From: Leptospirales bacterium | GTDB taxonomy: Bacteria > Spirochaetota > Leptospiria > Leptospirales > Leptospiraceae | Assembly (NCBI GenBank): GCA_013297885.1 | Contig: JAAFIR010000015.1 | Location: 1-64,000 of the forward strand | Length of the DNA stretch: 64,000 bases | Reading direction: 5' to 3' | Notes under the pieces: model-generated | The model's database searches: none | Seen by the model: only the letters and a program-made list of their open reading frames with translations | Told to the model about the DNA's origin: nothing | In this document: positions 1 to 9,395 of the stretch, piece after piece | How positions within the stretch are numbered: the stretch's first letter is position 1 | Layout of the letters: each line of letters begins with the position of its first letter | Program-made: the position numbers and the translations under genes

Positions 1-43
1 CTAACAAGATCATTAAAATCATCATCGCGATTATTAAAAGCAA
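1..43 (-). CDS. possible 5' end of a membrane protein running off the window edge
   Basis: Read on the minus strand, a TTG preceded by AAGG opens a frame of purely hydrophobic residues (LLLIIAMMILMILL) that leaves the window still open. It would be the next gene after folP in the same direction. Fourteen codons are too few to identify it, and the AAGG-to-start spacing is short, so this is only a possibility. Confidence 0.22.
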   Translation of the reverse strand, partial: MLLIIAMMILMILL

Positions 44-53
44 CAAACCTTAT

Positions 54-199
54 CTACCTAATTTTGTTTCTATTAACCCAATTTTTAAAAAATGATTTGA
101 CTTTTTGAACCATAGAGTTCGCTAGTTTTGATATAATCTTTTTTTGTAATCTTCCCAATCAGCATCTAAGAAGTCTATTCCAATAAAACCAACACTCAT
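54..199 (-). pseudogene. small frameshifted ORF directly downstream of folP
   Basis: An ATG overlaps the folP stop (ATGA) and opens a 25-codon frame ending at a TAG (122-124). If one A is restored to the CAAAAC run just before that stop, the frame continues smoothly (QKLANSMVQKVKSFFKNW...) to a TAG at 54-56, giving a basic protein of about 48 residues. The stop-overlapping start and the natural continuation argue for a real small gene with a one-base loss. I do not recognise the product. Confidence 0.4.
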
Positions 200-999
200 T
201 TCAAACTATCCAAAACTTTTAAAGCGTGTTTTAATTGTTTTACATTATGAGTTCTAATGTAGGAAATTTGTTTTTTGATTAATTCCAGTTCAAAAATCAA
301 AGTTCCAATTTCTCTTTCTTTTGGTGGAATGCTTCCAAGTAAATTTCCAATAAAAGATTTTCTCGAAACAGAAAGGAGTAGATTTGGAAATTCATTTTGA
401 ATCAAATCGATTTTTTTGATAACCTCAATACTTACTTCATAATCAGGACTTAAAAAAAATCCCATTCCTGTATCAAAAATGATTTTTTCTTTTGGAATAG
501 AAATTTCTAAAAATTCTTTTTCTTTTTTTCTAAAAAAATTTAAAATTTCATCAATCACAGTTTCTTTTTTTAAATTAGAATTTTGAATTGCAATATCTCC
601 AAGATTATGAGAATACATAGAAATCAAATTTGGAAGTTTATTTTTGTATTTTTTTATAATCTCCATGGATTCTTTATTTTCAAAACCATTGATGTTATTG
701 ATATAATCCACATTTGCAAGAATTGATTTTTCAATTACAAATGGCTTAAATGTATCAACTGAAATAGAAATATTTTTTTCTTTTAAAAAAAATATCATTT
801 TTTCAAGTCTATTCCATTCTTCAATTTCAGAAATTTGTTTGGAATTGATATTTGAAGCTTGTGCCCCAAGATCAATTATATCTGCTCCATCTTCGATTAA
901 TTTGATTGCTTGAACTTTTGATTTTTCAAAATCTAAAAATTCTCCACCATCTGAAAAAGAATCTTCAGTGAGATTTAAAATTCCAAAAATTTTTACCAT
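196..999 (-). CDS. folP: dihydropteroate synthase (FolP)
   Basis: Condenses 6-hydroxymethyl-7,8-dihydropterin diphosphate with p-aminobenzoate in folate synthesis, in the cytoplasm. At 267 residues it is a normal single-domain length for this TIM-barrel family. The N-terminal signature GILNLTEDSFSDGG (residues 5-18) is clear, followed by ISVDTFKP, the DTGMGF segment, SVSRKSF and the C-terminal RTHNVKQ block. The second loop reads DLGAQASNIN where most family members have a DIGGESTRPGA-like stretch, so this sulfonamide-site loop is divergent. The ATG has AGGAAG upstream and lies inside the last codons of the pseudouridine synthase gene (7-base overlap), suggesting coupled translation in one minus-strand operon. 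Confidence 0.9.
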   Translation of the reverse strand: MVKIFGILNLTEDSFSDGGEFLDFEKSKVQAIKLIEDGADIIDLGAQASNINSKQISEIEEWNRLEKMIFFLKEKNISISVDTFKPFVIEKSILANVDYINNINGFENKESMEIIKKYKNKLPNLISMYSHNLGDIAIQNSNLKKETVIDEILNFFRKKEKEFLEISIPKEKIIFDTGMGFFLSPDYEVSIEVIKKIDLIQNEFPNLLLSVSRKSFIGNLLGSIPPKEREIGTLIFELELIKKQISYIRTHNVKQLKHALKVLDSLK

Positions 1000-1637
1000 A
1001 AGTCTTCCTTACTAATTTCTACTTGAAAGTAATTTTGAAAAATTTCTGGAACTGAATCAAAAATAATTATTTCTTCGTTTTTAAAATTTCTAAATCGAAT
1101 TGCATATGAATGAAGTAAACATCTTTTTTCTTTTGGAGAAATTTCAGTATAAATTTTTTCCCCAAGAATTGGAAATCCCTCGTTAAAAATTTGAATTCGT
1201 ATTTGGTGTCTTCTTCCAGTGATTAATTTTGCGAGTAAAAGAGACAAATTATTTTTGTGGTCATATTGAATTTTTTTAAATTCTGTAATTGCTTTTTTCC
1301 CACCACTTCTCACGATATTCACTTTTTTGTTACCATCTTTTAAAAAACATTCAGACTTAAATTTTTCATTTGGATTTCCATGAACAATTAACAAATAAAA
1401 TTTTTCAGAATTAGAAATTATTTTATCAATTTCTGAATTTTTAGTATCATCTAAACCAAATACTACAATACCTGAAGTTTCTAGATCAAGCCGATTTACT
1501 GTTCTTAACTGATTTAAAGCAAGTTTTTTTTTTATTTCTTCAGTAAAATTTTTTCGATTTGGGTCTTTTGTTTCATGAACAGGAATTCCTGAAGGTTTTG
1601 AAGCTAGTAAAATTAATTCATCATGGTAAATTATCAT
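993..1637 (-). CDS. RluA-family pseudouridine synthase
   Basis: Isomerises uridine to pseudouridine in rRNA or tRNA; the exact target cannot be read from sequence. The family motif appears as NRLDLETSGIVVFG (residues 48-61) with the catalytic Asp in RLD, and the second conserved block as TGRRHQIRI...GFPILGEKIY (about 140-162). There is no N-terminal S4 domain. At 214 residues it is a compact catalytic-domain-only member. It overlaps folP by 7 bases and the upstream PrsW-like gene by 4 bases (ATGA), so the three are probably one transcript. Confidence 0.87.
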   Translation of the reverse strand: MIIYHDELILLASKPSGIPVHETKDPNRKNFTEEIKKKLALNQLRTVNRLDLETSGIVVFGLDDTKNSEIDKIISNSEKFYLLIVHGNPNEKFKSECFLKDGNKKVNIVRSGGKKAITEFKKIQYDHKNNLSLLLAKLITGRRHQIRIQIFNEGFPILGEKIYTEISPKEKRCLLHSYAIRFRNFKNEEIIIFDSVPEIFQNYFQVEISKEDLW

Positions 1638-2989
1638 CTTTGTTCTTTTAATGATAAATATAAATTTTTAAAACTATGTGTGATTCTTTTATAATTCCAG
1701 AATAAAAATAACTTCCAAGGTGTTGAAATAAAAAAAATAATTGCACCAGAAGTTGGAAGTCTGAAATTTTTTTCTTTAATTTCTTCTTTATTTTCATTTA
1801 CCCAAATTATTCTAGCTGGAACCCTATTAAATTTTTTTCCAGCTATTTCAAAATCTAAAATAATATTTTTATCTAGGTCTTTTGGTTTTTCTAAATTAAC
1901 AAAAAAACCTATATGACTTAAATAAAACAAAACTGAATCTTCAGAATAAGATTTGGATTTTATATTTAAACAACATAAAAAAGGAACTCTCAAAACTTTT
2001 TTTTCAAAAAATTTTGGATTAATAATTCCTCTAAATAAAATACTGATAGAAATTGTAAATGGATAAACTACAAAAATACTTATATATTCGAATTTTTTAA
2101 TTGAAGTTAAAAAGTTCTCAATTAAATTTTTATCAAAGAAATAAACAAGCAGAGAAAGAATACCTAATAGATAAAAAATTACTACAAAAATTTTTCTTTT
2201 AAATTCAATCTCTCTAAAAATTTGAATGTATTTTTTTCTAGTTTTTTGTTGCTCATAAAACCATAATTCATATTTAATAAATTTTTTTAACAATGTGTAT
2301 TCTGAATTATCTAAACCAATTAATTTTAAAATTGAAGCAGGTAGTGTACTCTGTGATGTAGTAATCAAAAATTCTAAATATATATATGAAAAAATAATTA
2401 AAATGGGCATTAACAATTGCCAAAATTCAGATTTTAATAATGAATAATTAAATAACCCGTGAATAAGTATAACTAACAAAATACCATTTAATAAAAATTT
2501 AAATCTTTGTTTTTTTAAGATTAGAAAATAGGTAATAAAATAACCAGCAATACCACCATTAATTAAATGAATTACAACTGAAGTTAAACTTCTTAGTAAG
2601 TTTTCCCAATATTCAATTTTTCTTATATAAAATAAATTTTCAATAAACCCAAAAATTGCACCAATCAAAATACCAAAAAAAATCCCGTCAAAAATATAAT
2701 CGTGAATTTTGAAAAATCTGAAGAATAAATATATAAACAAATATTTAGATATTTCTTCTATTAATGCAGATCTGAAAAAAGAATTAAAAAAAATATCACC
2801 TGTTTGGTAAAATTTAAAAAAAATAATTTGTAAACCAAGTGAAAGTCCAATTGAAGCTAAACCTAAAAAAATAGCCCCAATAAAAAACAATTTATCGTGA
2901 ATTGTTAGAATAGGTGACCAATACCTCACTAAATAGAAGCTCAAAATAGCAAAACTGCTCAAAATTAGAAAAAAAAGCTCAAAATTCAT
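1634..2989 (-). CDS. PrsW-family membrane protease with a C-terminal PilZ-like domain
   Basis: The first ~210 residues are multi-pass membrane with the PrsW metalloprotease pattern: EEISK (about 78-82), DGIFFGILIGAIFGFIEN (about 100-117), an H..NGG motif (about 141-145) and HGLFNY (about 177-182). The Glu, His and Asn residues typical of the intramembrane active site are therefore present. Two more membrane segments follow (about 265-320). The last ~110 residues (KVLRVPFLCCLNIKS ... RVPARIIWVN ... SGAIIFF) look like a PilZ-type beta barrel, though the RxxxR motif needed for c-di-GMP is not clear. PrsW is known for site-1 cleavage of anti-sigma factors; a target here is not visible. First gene of the folP operon. 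Confidence 0.68.
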   Translation of the reverse strand: MNFELFFLILSSFAILSFYLVRYWSPILTIHDKLFFIGAIFLGLASIGLSLGLQIIFFKFYQTGDIFFNSFFRSALIEEISKYLFIYLFFRFFKIHDYIFDGIFFGILIGAIFGFIENLFYIRKIEYWENLLRSLTSVVIHLINGGIAGYFITYFLILKKQRFKFLLNGILLVILIHGLFNYSLLKSEFWQLLMPILIIFSYIYLEFLITTSQSTLPASILKLIGLDNSEYTLLKKFIKYELWFYEQQKTRKKYIQIFREIEFKRKIFVVIFYLLGILSLLVYFFDKNLIENFLTSIKKFEYISIFVVYPFTISISILFRGIINPKFFEKKVLRVPFLCCLNIKSKSYSEDSVLFYLSHIGFFVNLEKPKDLDKNIILDFEIAGKKFNRVPARIIWVNENKEEIKEKNFRLPTSGAIIFFISTPWKLFLFWNYKRITHSFKNLYLSLKEQR

Positions 2990-3047
2990 CTCTGTTAAGG
3001 GTTATACTTTAAAAAACTATTTTTTTTTATAGAAAATAAAAAAAAAA

Positions 3048-3075
3048 TTGTACTTTTTTGCCGATTTATTATTAT
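3048..3075 (+). promoter_or_regulatory. candidate sigma70-type promoter for the flagellar operon
   Basis: TTGTAC (3048-3053) and TATTAT (3070-3075) are separated by 16 bases and lie about 30 bases upstream of the fliF start, after a long A/T tract. The fit is good, but such hexamers arise easily in AT-rich DNA. Confidence 0.3.
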
Positions 3076-3104
3076 GTCACAGTTAGAATTTTCCGAGGAT
3101 ACAT

Positions 3105-4811
3105 ATGCCTGAATCGATACAGAATTTATTAAATCAATCCAAAGAGCTTTTTGGTAAGCTTGACAATACAAAAAAAATCATCCTAGCTGGAGTGATTGCT
3201 GCTGTAATTATTGGAGTCATTGTACTCTCCTCAGTATCCCTTGAAAAGAATAATGTCATTCTATTTAAGGACTTACAGACTAAAGATTTTTCAGAAATAA
3301 CAAAAAAATTAGATGCACTTGGTTACAAATATTCAAGTTCAGATTCTTCCATAGTTTCTGTTGAAGCAGATAAAAGACAAGAAATTATTACTAAACTTGC
3401 GCAAGAGAATTTAATTCCAGTTGGTGTACAAGGTTGGGAACTTTTTGATATGGATAAGTTTACCGAAACCCAGTTTGATAAAGATGTAAAAAAATACCGT
3501 GCCTTAAAAGGTGCAATTGAAAAATCTTTGATGACTTTAAAACCAATTGAAAAAGCTGATGTTAATATCGCTTTTCCAGATAGCACAATTTTTAATGATG
3601 AAAATAAAGATTATAATCAAACTAAAGCTTCAGTGATTTTACATTTTGTTCCAGGTGTAGATACCTTAAGCAAAAAAGAAATTAAAGGGATTGTAAATTT
3701 AATTTCAAGAGGTGTTCCAAATTTAAAACCCGAAAATGTAATTGTTGCTGATTCCTCTGGAAAAAATATTTCTGACTTTGATGATAATTTGGATAAAGAA
3801 AATTTAGAACTAAGAATTGTTCAAGAAAAACTAAGAATTGCTGAAATTGAAAGAGTAAAAAAATTAGTGGATATTAGAAGTACCCTACGTTGGCTAAATG
3901 GTGAAGATAGAGTTGAAATAACAAGATTTGAATATGAATACAACTGGGATAAAGTTAAATACACTCAAAATGAAGTTTCACCAGTTCTTGCAAAAGCTGA
4001 TAATCCTGAAACTCCTTACGATGAAACTGAATTAGTAGAAAATTATTCTTTAAAAGTTTCTGATAAAATGACTTCAGAAGAATTTTTAGGTAAAGGGTTT
4101 ACACCTCAAGGTCCAGCTGGAACAGAACCAAATTCACCACCAGGTTATATGGACTTAGATTACCAAAAAGCAAATTATAAAAAACAAGAAGCAATCTCAA
4201 ATTACGAATTTAATAGAAAAGTTTCTGAAGTAAAAAAACAAGAATGGGATATTAAAAAAATTAACCTTTCAGTTATCATTGATGGAGTTTGGACAAAAGA
4301 AAGAAATGAAGACGGTTATAAATGGGTAAGAAAATATACCCCTGTTAGTGATGAAGATTTAAAGTTAATCAAAAAGAATTTAGAATCTGCAATTGGTTTT
4401 ACAAAAGTAAGAGGTGATACGGTAAATGTCATTACTTTACCAAAAGATAGATCAGCTCAATTTGCAGCAGAAGATGAAGAGCTTGCTCGTCAACAAGCAA
4501 TTAAAAATGCAATCATCATTTCACTTGCAATACTCACTTTTTTAATTTTAGCAATTTTAATTTACCGTGCAATCAAAAAAGAAATCGCAAGAAGAAGAAG
4601 ACTAAAAGAAGAAGAACTTGCTGCTCGTCAACAAATGATGAGAGACGCAGCACTCAGAGTTCTAGAAGAAGGTGGAGCAGACATGGAGCTTTCACCTGAT
4701 GAGAAAATGAGAAAAGAACTTCTTGAAAATGCAATTAATCTTGCAAAAGAAAAACCTGAAGATGTGGCTCAGTTACTTAGAACTTGGTTATCCGAAGAGG
4801 AAGCAAGTTGA
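3105..4811 (+). CDS. fliF: flagellar MS-ring protein FliF
   Basis: Forms the MS ring in the cytoplasmic membrane, the platform on which the rotor and export apparatus assemble. At 568 residues it has the usual FliF length. A first membrane segment (about 26-46, [19 protein letters not shown]) is followed by the ring-building region, where the early part reads [16 protein letters not shown] long periplasmic loop comes next, then a second membrane segment (about 467-487), a basic stop-transfer stretch ([14 protein letters not shown]) and a charged C-terminus that in this family binds FliG. The start is fixed by GAGG ten bases upstream. First gene of a tightly packed plus-strand operon. Confidence 0.96.
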   Translation: MPESIQNLLNQSKELFGKLDNTKKIILAGVIAAVIIGVIVLSSVSLEKNNVILFKDLQTKDFSEITKKLDALGYKYSSSDSSIVSVEADKRQEIITKLAQENLIPVGVQGWELFDMDKFTETQFDKDVKKYRALKGAIEKSLMTLKPIEKADVNIAFPDSTIFNDENKDYNQTKASVILHFVPGVDTLSKKEIKGIVNLISRGVPNLKPENVIVADSSGKNISDFDDNLDKENLELRIVQEKLRIAEIERVKKLVDIRSTLRWLNGEDRVEITRFEYEYNWDKVKYTQNEVSPVLAKADNPETPYDETELVENYSLKVSDKMTSEEFLGKGFTPQGPAGTEPNSPPGYMDLDYQKANYKKQEAISNYEFNRKVSEVKKQEWDIKKINLSVIIDGVWTKERNEDGYKWVRKYTPVSDEDLKLIKKNLESAIGFTKVRGDTVNVITLPKDRSAQFAAEDEELARQQAIKNAIIISLAILTFLILAILIYRAIKKEIARRRRLKEEELAARQQMMRDAALRVLEEGGADMELSPDEKMRKELLENAINLAKEKPEDVAQLLRTWLSEEEAS

Positions 4812-5743
4812 TTAAACCGAAATCAAATAATAAAGCAGCTGTTCTATACTCCTTGATCGGGAATTCAATTCCCGATTCTGTTTTATCAAAACTTAGTAAA
4901 AATGAAATAGAAAAATTAGCTTCAAAAGTAGAAAAGCTAAATACAAATTCTGTCGAAGAAAAAAAAGTTTTAACTGACTTTACAAAAAATTTAAAAACAA
5001 AAAAACATAGTAAATTAGAACTTGAATTAGAAAAAATAATCGAAGAAGGAATTGAAAAAGATTATTTTGAAATATTAAAATTGAAAACTAAAAATGAATT
5101 AGAACTTATAGTTAAAGATGAAGAAGCAAAAACAATTGCTTTAGTTATGTGTCATGCAAATCCTGATGAAGCTTCAAGACTAATTGAAAACTATCCAAAC
5201 AGAATTCGTGAAGAAATTATTTCTGAAATACATAAAATTGATTTTCATTCAGTTAGATTAAAAGAAGAACTAGAAAGTTTTTTAAAATTTAAATTTGAAT
5301 TAATCGATTCAAATACTTCTTTATCTAAAATAAAAGAAAGAGGTTCAAAAAAAGCTGTTGAACTTTTAAGTCGTGTTAGCCCAAACACTTCTTCTAAATT
5401 ATTTTCAGGATTAAAAAAACTAAATCCACTTTTTGCTGAAAAAATTAACCAGCAATTTTATAGAATAGAAGATTTACAATTCGCTACAAGAACATCAATT
5501 TCAGAATTTTTCAAAAAACTTCATCCAATAATAATTGCTTCTTCATTAAAAGGAATAGAAACTGAAATGAAAGATAAACTTTTGGAAAGAGCAGAGCCTT
5601 GGCTAGCAAAACAAATTAGTTTAGAAATGGATTCTATGGGTCCAATTTCATTAGCAGAAATAGAAGAAGCACAAACAGCGGTAGTAACTTTATTAAATGA
5701 ATTAATAGAAAACGGAACGATTAAATTATGGAAGGTAGAATAA
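4808..5743 (+). CDS. fliG: flagellar motor switch protein FliG (divergent)
   Basis: Switch-complex protein linking FliF to FliM and contacting the stator. I place the start at TTG 4808, which overlaps the fliF stop as TTGA and has GAGG (4797-4800) seven bases upstream; a longer reading from 4784 would put the ribosome site inside the gene. The 311 residues are slightly short for FliG. The middle domain has [13 protein letters not shown] in place of the usual EHPQTIAL-type block, and the end has [12 protein letters not shown] typical of the FliG C-domain. The torque-helix region reads [16 protein letters not shown], lacking the acidic DD pair that usually precedes this helix. Position between fliF and fliH makes the assignment firm, although the protein is divergent. 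Confidence 0.88.
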   Translation: MIKPKSNNKAAVLYSLIGNSIPDSVLSKLSKNEIEKLASKVEKLNTNSVEEKKVLTDFTKNLKTKKHSKLELELEKIIEEGIEKDYFEILKLKTKNELELIVKDEEAKTIALVMCHANPDEASRLIENYPNRIREEIISEIHKIDFHSVRLKEELESFLKFKFELIDSNTSLSKIKERGSKKAVELLSRVSPNTSSKLFSGLKKLNPLFAEKINQQFYRIEDLQFATRTSISEFFKKLHPIIIASSLKGIETEMKDKLLERAEPWLAKQISLEMDSMGPISLAEIEEAQTAVVTLLNELIENGTIKLWKVE

Positions 5744-6679
5744 ATGGCTAAATTAGTTTTTAAACCAATTCAAATTGTAGAAAATGTATTAGCAAATCAA
5801 GATGCGGTGGATGTTGCAATTCCTGAAAAATACAAAAAATTCCATAAGACAGAACAAGAAGAAGAGTTTGAAGTTGACCAAGAAGGTAATGTTATAGAAC
5901 AATACCAAGGTCCTTCTATTGATGAAATTGAAGCAGAACTAGATAGGTATCGGCAAGAGACTGAAGAGCAAGTAAGACTAATTTTAGCAGAAGCTGAAGG
6001 GAAAGCTGAAAAAATTGTTGAAGAAGGAAAGACTAGAGCTTTTCAATTAATTCAAGATTCTAAAGAGAAAGTTAAAAATGAAGAAGATACAGGTAAAGCA
6101 AGAGCTGAACAAATTCTAGATAGAGCCAAACTAGAAGTTGAAAGAATGATCAAAGAAGCTGAAATGAAAGTTACTGAAATTGAACATGAAGCTTATCAAA
6201 AAGGTTATGACGCTGGTCGTGAAGTAGGATTTAAAAAAGGGCAAAGTGAAGTTAGACGATTAATTGATCGGTTAGGAACAATTGTAGGTAAAGCAATTGA
6301 TATTCGTGAAGATATTATCCAAGCTTCAGAAAAACAAATGGTTGAAATGATTTTGATTATTGCTAGAAAAGTTATCAAAGATGAAATCATTGAAAGAAAA
6401 GAAATCGTTTTAAATAATATCCGTGAAGCATTAAAAAGAATTAAAGATAGAGATAGAGTTGATATTCGTGTGAACTTCTCAGATCTTGAAATCACAACTG
6501 CACATAAAGATGAGTTAATCAAACTTATGGAATCTTTACGAAAAGTAAACATCTATGAAGATTCAAGAGTTGATAGAGGTGGTGTAATTATTGAAACTGA
6601 TGTTGGAGCAATTGATGCAAGAATTTCTACTCAGTTAAAAGAAATTGAAGAAGCAATTAGAAACGCTGAGCCAATTTAA
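5744..6679 (+). CDS. fliH: flagellar export ATPase regulator FliH
   Basis: Peripheral stator-like partner of the FliI ATPase in flagellar type III export. The N-terminal third is acidic and variable. Residues ~65-155 form a long charged coiled coil with repeated AEG/EEG segments (RLILAEAEGKAEKIVEEG). A glycine-spaced AYQKGYDAGREVGFKKGQ segment (about 151-168) is the FliH signature linker, and the C-terminal domain (about 190-300) ends in RVDRGGVIIETDVGAIDARI, the conserved FliH/YscL closing block. The start follows the fliG stop with no gap, and fliI follows six bases later. Confidence 0.93.
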   Translation: MAKLVFKPIQIVENVLANQDAVDVAIPEKYKKFHKTEQEEEFEVDQEGNVIEQYQGPSIDEIEAELDRYRQETEEQVRLILAEAEGKAEKIVEEGKTRAFQLIQDSKEKVKNEEDTGKARAEQILDRAKLEVERMIKEAEMKVTEIEHEAYQKGYDAGREVGFKKGQSEVRRLIDRLGTIVGKAIDIREDIIQASEKQMVEMILIIARKVIKDEIIERKEIVLNNIREALKRIKDRDRVDIRVNFSDLEITTAHKDELIKLMESLRKVNIYEDSRVDRGGVIIETDVGAIDARISTQLKEIEEAIRNAEPI

Positions 6680-6685
6680 TAAACC

Positions 6686-8050
6686 ATGATTGAAAAAAAA
6701 TTTACAGAAAAGGTTGATGTTCTTTCTAAATATAAGAATATTTTAACAAAAACAGAACCAATTCGTAAATCAGGAAAAGTACTTAAAGTTGTGGGTAATG
6801 TTATTTATTCCCAAGGTCCACCAGATTCTAGAGTTGGTGAAATTATGGAAATTGAAAGATCTGATAAAGGTTATCTTCAATGCGAGGTGATTGGATTTGA
6901 TGGACATAAATATACATTAATGCCACTTGCTGATGTAAGTGGAATTTACCCAAAAGCTTTTGTTTTTTCTTCAGGAAAAAAATTATCTATTCCAGTAGGT
7001 AAAGCATTGCTTGGAAGAATATTAAATGGTTCGGGGAAACCAATAGATGGAAAAGGAATTATAGTTTCCAATGATGAAAGATTTCCTGAATATGAAATTT
7101 CAAATCCATTAGATAGACCAATCATCAAAGAAACAGTTACAACAGGTGTTAAAGCAATTGACGGAATGTTAAGTCTTGGAAGAGGTCAGAGAGTAGGAAT
7201 CTTTTCTGGTTCTGGTGTGGGCAAATCAACATTACTCGGTATGATAGCAAGATATACAAATGCAGACGTTAATGTGATAGCACTTGTAGGTGAAAGAGGA
7301 AGAGAAGTAAACGAGTTTATTGAAAATGAAATTGGATATGAAGCAATGTCAAAAACTGTTGTATTTGTGGCAACTTCAGATTCACCAAAAATGCAACAAG
7401 TTAATTGTGCTTTACTTGCAACATCAGCTGCAGAATATTTTAGAGAACAAGGTTTACATGTAAATTTAATGATGGACTCGCTTACAAGATATGCACAAGC
7501 AAATAGAGAAATTTCTGTTTCATATGGTGAGCCTTCAATAACAAGAGGATTTTCAGCATCTGTATTTGCAAAATTATCAAAGTTAATCGAAAGAGCAGGA
7601 ACTCATAAATCAGGTGGAAGCATAACTGGGATTTATACTGTGCTTACAGAACCAGATGAAATGAATGATCCAATTGCTGATGCAGTTAGAGGATTTTTAG
7701 ATGGGCATATTGTTCTTTCACGTGACTTAGCAGAAAGAAATCATTTTCCCGCAATTGATATACCATCATCTTTATCCAGAGTTATGCCAAATATAATTGG
7801 TGAAGACCATAAAATGTTTTCTGATTTTGTTAGAGAGCTAATTGCTGTTTATGAAAAATCGGAAGAACTAATTAAATTAAATGCTTATGTTCAAGGCTCT
7901 GATCCAAAAACAGATTTATCAATAAGAAAAAAAGATCAGATAGATAGTTTTTTAAAACAAAGGGTCATCGAAAAATCTACAATGGAAGATGTAATTTCGA
8001 ACTTAAGAGAATTATTCCTCGGTGGTATTGACGATGAGGATATATTATGA
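6686..8050 (+). CDS. fliI: flagellum-specific export ATPase FliI
   Basis: Hexameric ATPase energising flagellar type III export, homologous to F1-beta. Walker A is GIFSGSGVGKST (about 171-182). The family block GERGREVNEFIE follows (about 205-216), with a Walker B region NLMMDSLTRYAQANREI (about 262-278) and PSITRGFSASVFAKL. The length of 454 residues is typical. The stop overlaps the next start (ATGA), consistent with coupling to fliJ. Confidence 0.97.
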   Translation: MIEKKFTEKVDVLSKYKNILTKTEPIRKSGKVLKVVGNVIYSQGPPDSRVGEIMEIERSDKGYLQCEVIGFDGHKYTLMPLADVSGIYPKAFVFSSGKKLSIPVGKALLGRILNGSGKPIDGKGIIVSNDERFPEYEISNPLDRPIIKETVTTGVKAIDGMLSLGRGQRVGIFSGSGVGKSTLLGMIARYTNADVNVIALVGERGREVNEFIENEIGYEAMSKTVVFVATSDSPKMQQVNCALLATSAAEYFREQGLHVNLMMDSLTRYAQANREISVSYGEPSITRGFSASVFAKLSKLIERAGTHKSGGSITGIYTVLTEPDEMNDPIADAVRGFLDGHIVLSRDLAERNHFPAIDIPSSLSRVMPNIIGEDHKMFSDFVRELIAVYEKSEELIKLNAYVQGSDPKTDLSIRKKDQIDSFLKQRVIEKSTMEDVISNLRELFLGGIDDEDIL

Positions 8051-8607
8051 AAAAATTCAAATTTAATTTAGAAACAGTTCTCAAAATTAGGAAACTTTCA
8101 GTTGATAAAGAAATCAAAAATTTATCTATTATTGCTGGAAGTATGAATAAAATCCAAAATGAAATTTTATTAAATCAAAAGAACATTCACTTAACAAGTT
8201 CAAAATATTCAGTAACAGATTTAAAAAATTTAAAATTATATGAAAATTATTTTAAAGGTTTAACACTTCAAAATGAATCTCTACAATCAAAATTAAAAGA
8301 ACAAGAGTCTGTACTTTCTGAAGCAAGAGAAAAACTAATAGTAGTTGAAAAAGAAATGAAAGTGATAGAAATTATTAAAGAAAGAAAATTAAACGAATAC
8401 CATAATCGTTTAGTTAAATTAGAAAATTTGGAAGAAGAAGACCAAACAAATAAAATTCATATAAGAAAAATGGAGGAAGAAAAAAATGAAGAATCCGATA
8501 GAGTTTCTAAACCTATTCCAATTCATAAAGCCAAACCAAAATCAGACAAACCAAAAACTGAATATGAAAAGCTTACAGAATTCATCGAAGCTACAAAACA
8601 AAGATGA
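8047..8607 (+). CDS. fliJ: flagellar export chaperone FliJ
   Basis: Expected to form the two-helix coiled coil that inserts into the FliI ring and escorts export chaperones. FliJ sequences are poorly conserved, but the opening KKFKFNLETVLKIRKLSVDKE (first ~22 residues) matches the usual FliJ start (F-L-VL-R-E pattern), and residues 15-145 are almost entirely heptad-like charged helix. The Lys/Pro-rich tail (KPIPIHKAKPKSDKPK) makes it longer (186 residues) than the ~147 common in other bacteria. Four-base overlap with fliI. Confidence 0.86.
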   Translation: MKKFKFNLETVLKIRKLSVDKEIKNLSIIAGSMNKIQNEILLNQKNIHLTSSKYSVTDLKNLKLYENYFKGLTLQNESLQSKLKEQESVLSEAREKLIVVEKEMKVIEIIKERKLNEYHNRLVKLENLEEEDQTNKIHIRKMEEEKNEESDRVSKPIPIHKAKPKSDKPKTEYEKLTEFIEATKQR

Positions 8608-8611
8608 GAAC

Positions 8612-8758
8612 ATGTATATAAGTCTTGTTCAACACCTTCAATCTGAAAAAAATCCCAAAGACACTAAAATTCAAAAATCTTTAGTGAACTTATCAAATAA
8701 AATTTTAGAACTAGAAGAAATTGCTTCTAGATTAGATCATAGTATTCACAGGAGTTAA
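8612..8758 (+). CDS. small helical protein between fliJ and flbB
   Basis: An ATG four bases after the fliJ stop opens a 48-residue frame (MYISLVQHLQSEKNPKDTKI ... LEEIASRLDHSIHRS) that ends two bases before flbB. It lies in the only gap of an otherwise gapless operon and its codon use looks coding. The same frame is open back into fliJ to 8486, but that part is an out-of-frame shadow of fliJ. A weak GATGAG precedes the start. It looks like one amphipathic helix; I do not recognise the family. Confidence 0.5.
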   Translation: MYISLVQHLQSEKNPKDTKIQKSLVNLSNKILELEEIASRLDHSIHRS

Positions 8759-8760
8759 AC

Positions 8761-9387
8761 ATGTTTAGAGAAAAAGGGAAAATATTTTTATTATTATTAA
8801 TTATTTGTTTTTTGTTAGTGCTTGGATTTTTTACTTTTGATTATTATGGATTGATTGATGGAGATGAAATTTTCCCTTTCCTTGCAAAAAAACCAAGTTT
8901 AGTAAATTGGGACAAAGAATCTCCAACTGAAGTTGAAAAATTGGAATTTAAGAAACAAAGAGAAAAGCTTGATGAAGAGTTTTCTGAAATCGAAAAGATG
9001 AGAGAGAATTTAAAATCTGAACAAGAAAAGATGCAAGCTGATGCAGAAAAAATTGAAGAAATGAAAAAAAGTATCAAAGACAGAGAAAACGAAATTTTAA
9101 TCAAGAAAAAAGATGAAGAAAGTCGTGCAAAAAAACTAAAAGTCTTAGCAAATAAAATTGCAAACATGCCTCCTGTTAAAGCGAAAGAACTTCTTCTCAA
9201 TTGGCCCGACCAAGATATTATTGATGTCTTTAAGCAGATGGATAAAGACGCTGAAGATGAAGGAACAACTTCAATCACAACTTATTTGTTAACTTTGTTT
9301 GATGAAAAAAGAAGAGCAGTAATTTCTAATAAATGGTTAGATCATGAAGCAGATAGAATTCCAGATCCTTACCAAACGGCTAATTAG
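8761..9387 (+). CDS. flbB: FlbB, MotE-like flagellar collar protein
   Basis: In spirochaetes FlbB is the base of the periplasmic collar that helps position stators. The sequence fits: a short cytoplasmic N-terminus, one membrane segment (about 7-28, IFLLLLIICFLLVLGFFTFDY), a long periplasmic coiled coil (about 55-125) and a C-terminal MgtE-N/MotE-like domain (LANKIANMPPVKAKELLLNW...DVFKQMD). Position at the end of the fliJ run is the expected spirochaetal arrangement. The name rests on context plus architecture, because coiled-coil sequence alone is uninformative. Confidence 0.75.
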   Translation: MFREKGKIFLLLLIICFLLVLGFFTFDYYGLIDGDEIFPFLAKKPSLVNWDKESPTEVEKLEFKKQREKLDEEFSEIEKMRENLKSEQEKMQADAEKIEEMKKSIKDRENEILIKKKDEESRAKKLKVLANKIANMPPVKAKELLLNWPDQDIIDVFKQMDKDAEDEGTTSITTYLLTLFDEKRRAVISNKWLDHEADRIPDPYQTAN

Positions 9388-9395
9388 AGTTAAGT

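Noticed and set aside
8486-8611. Upstream extension of the small gene after fliJ
   Set aside because: This stretch is fully inside fliJ in another frame and has no start signal; the real start is more likely ATG 8612.
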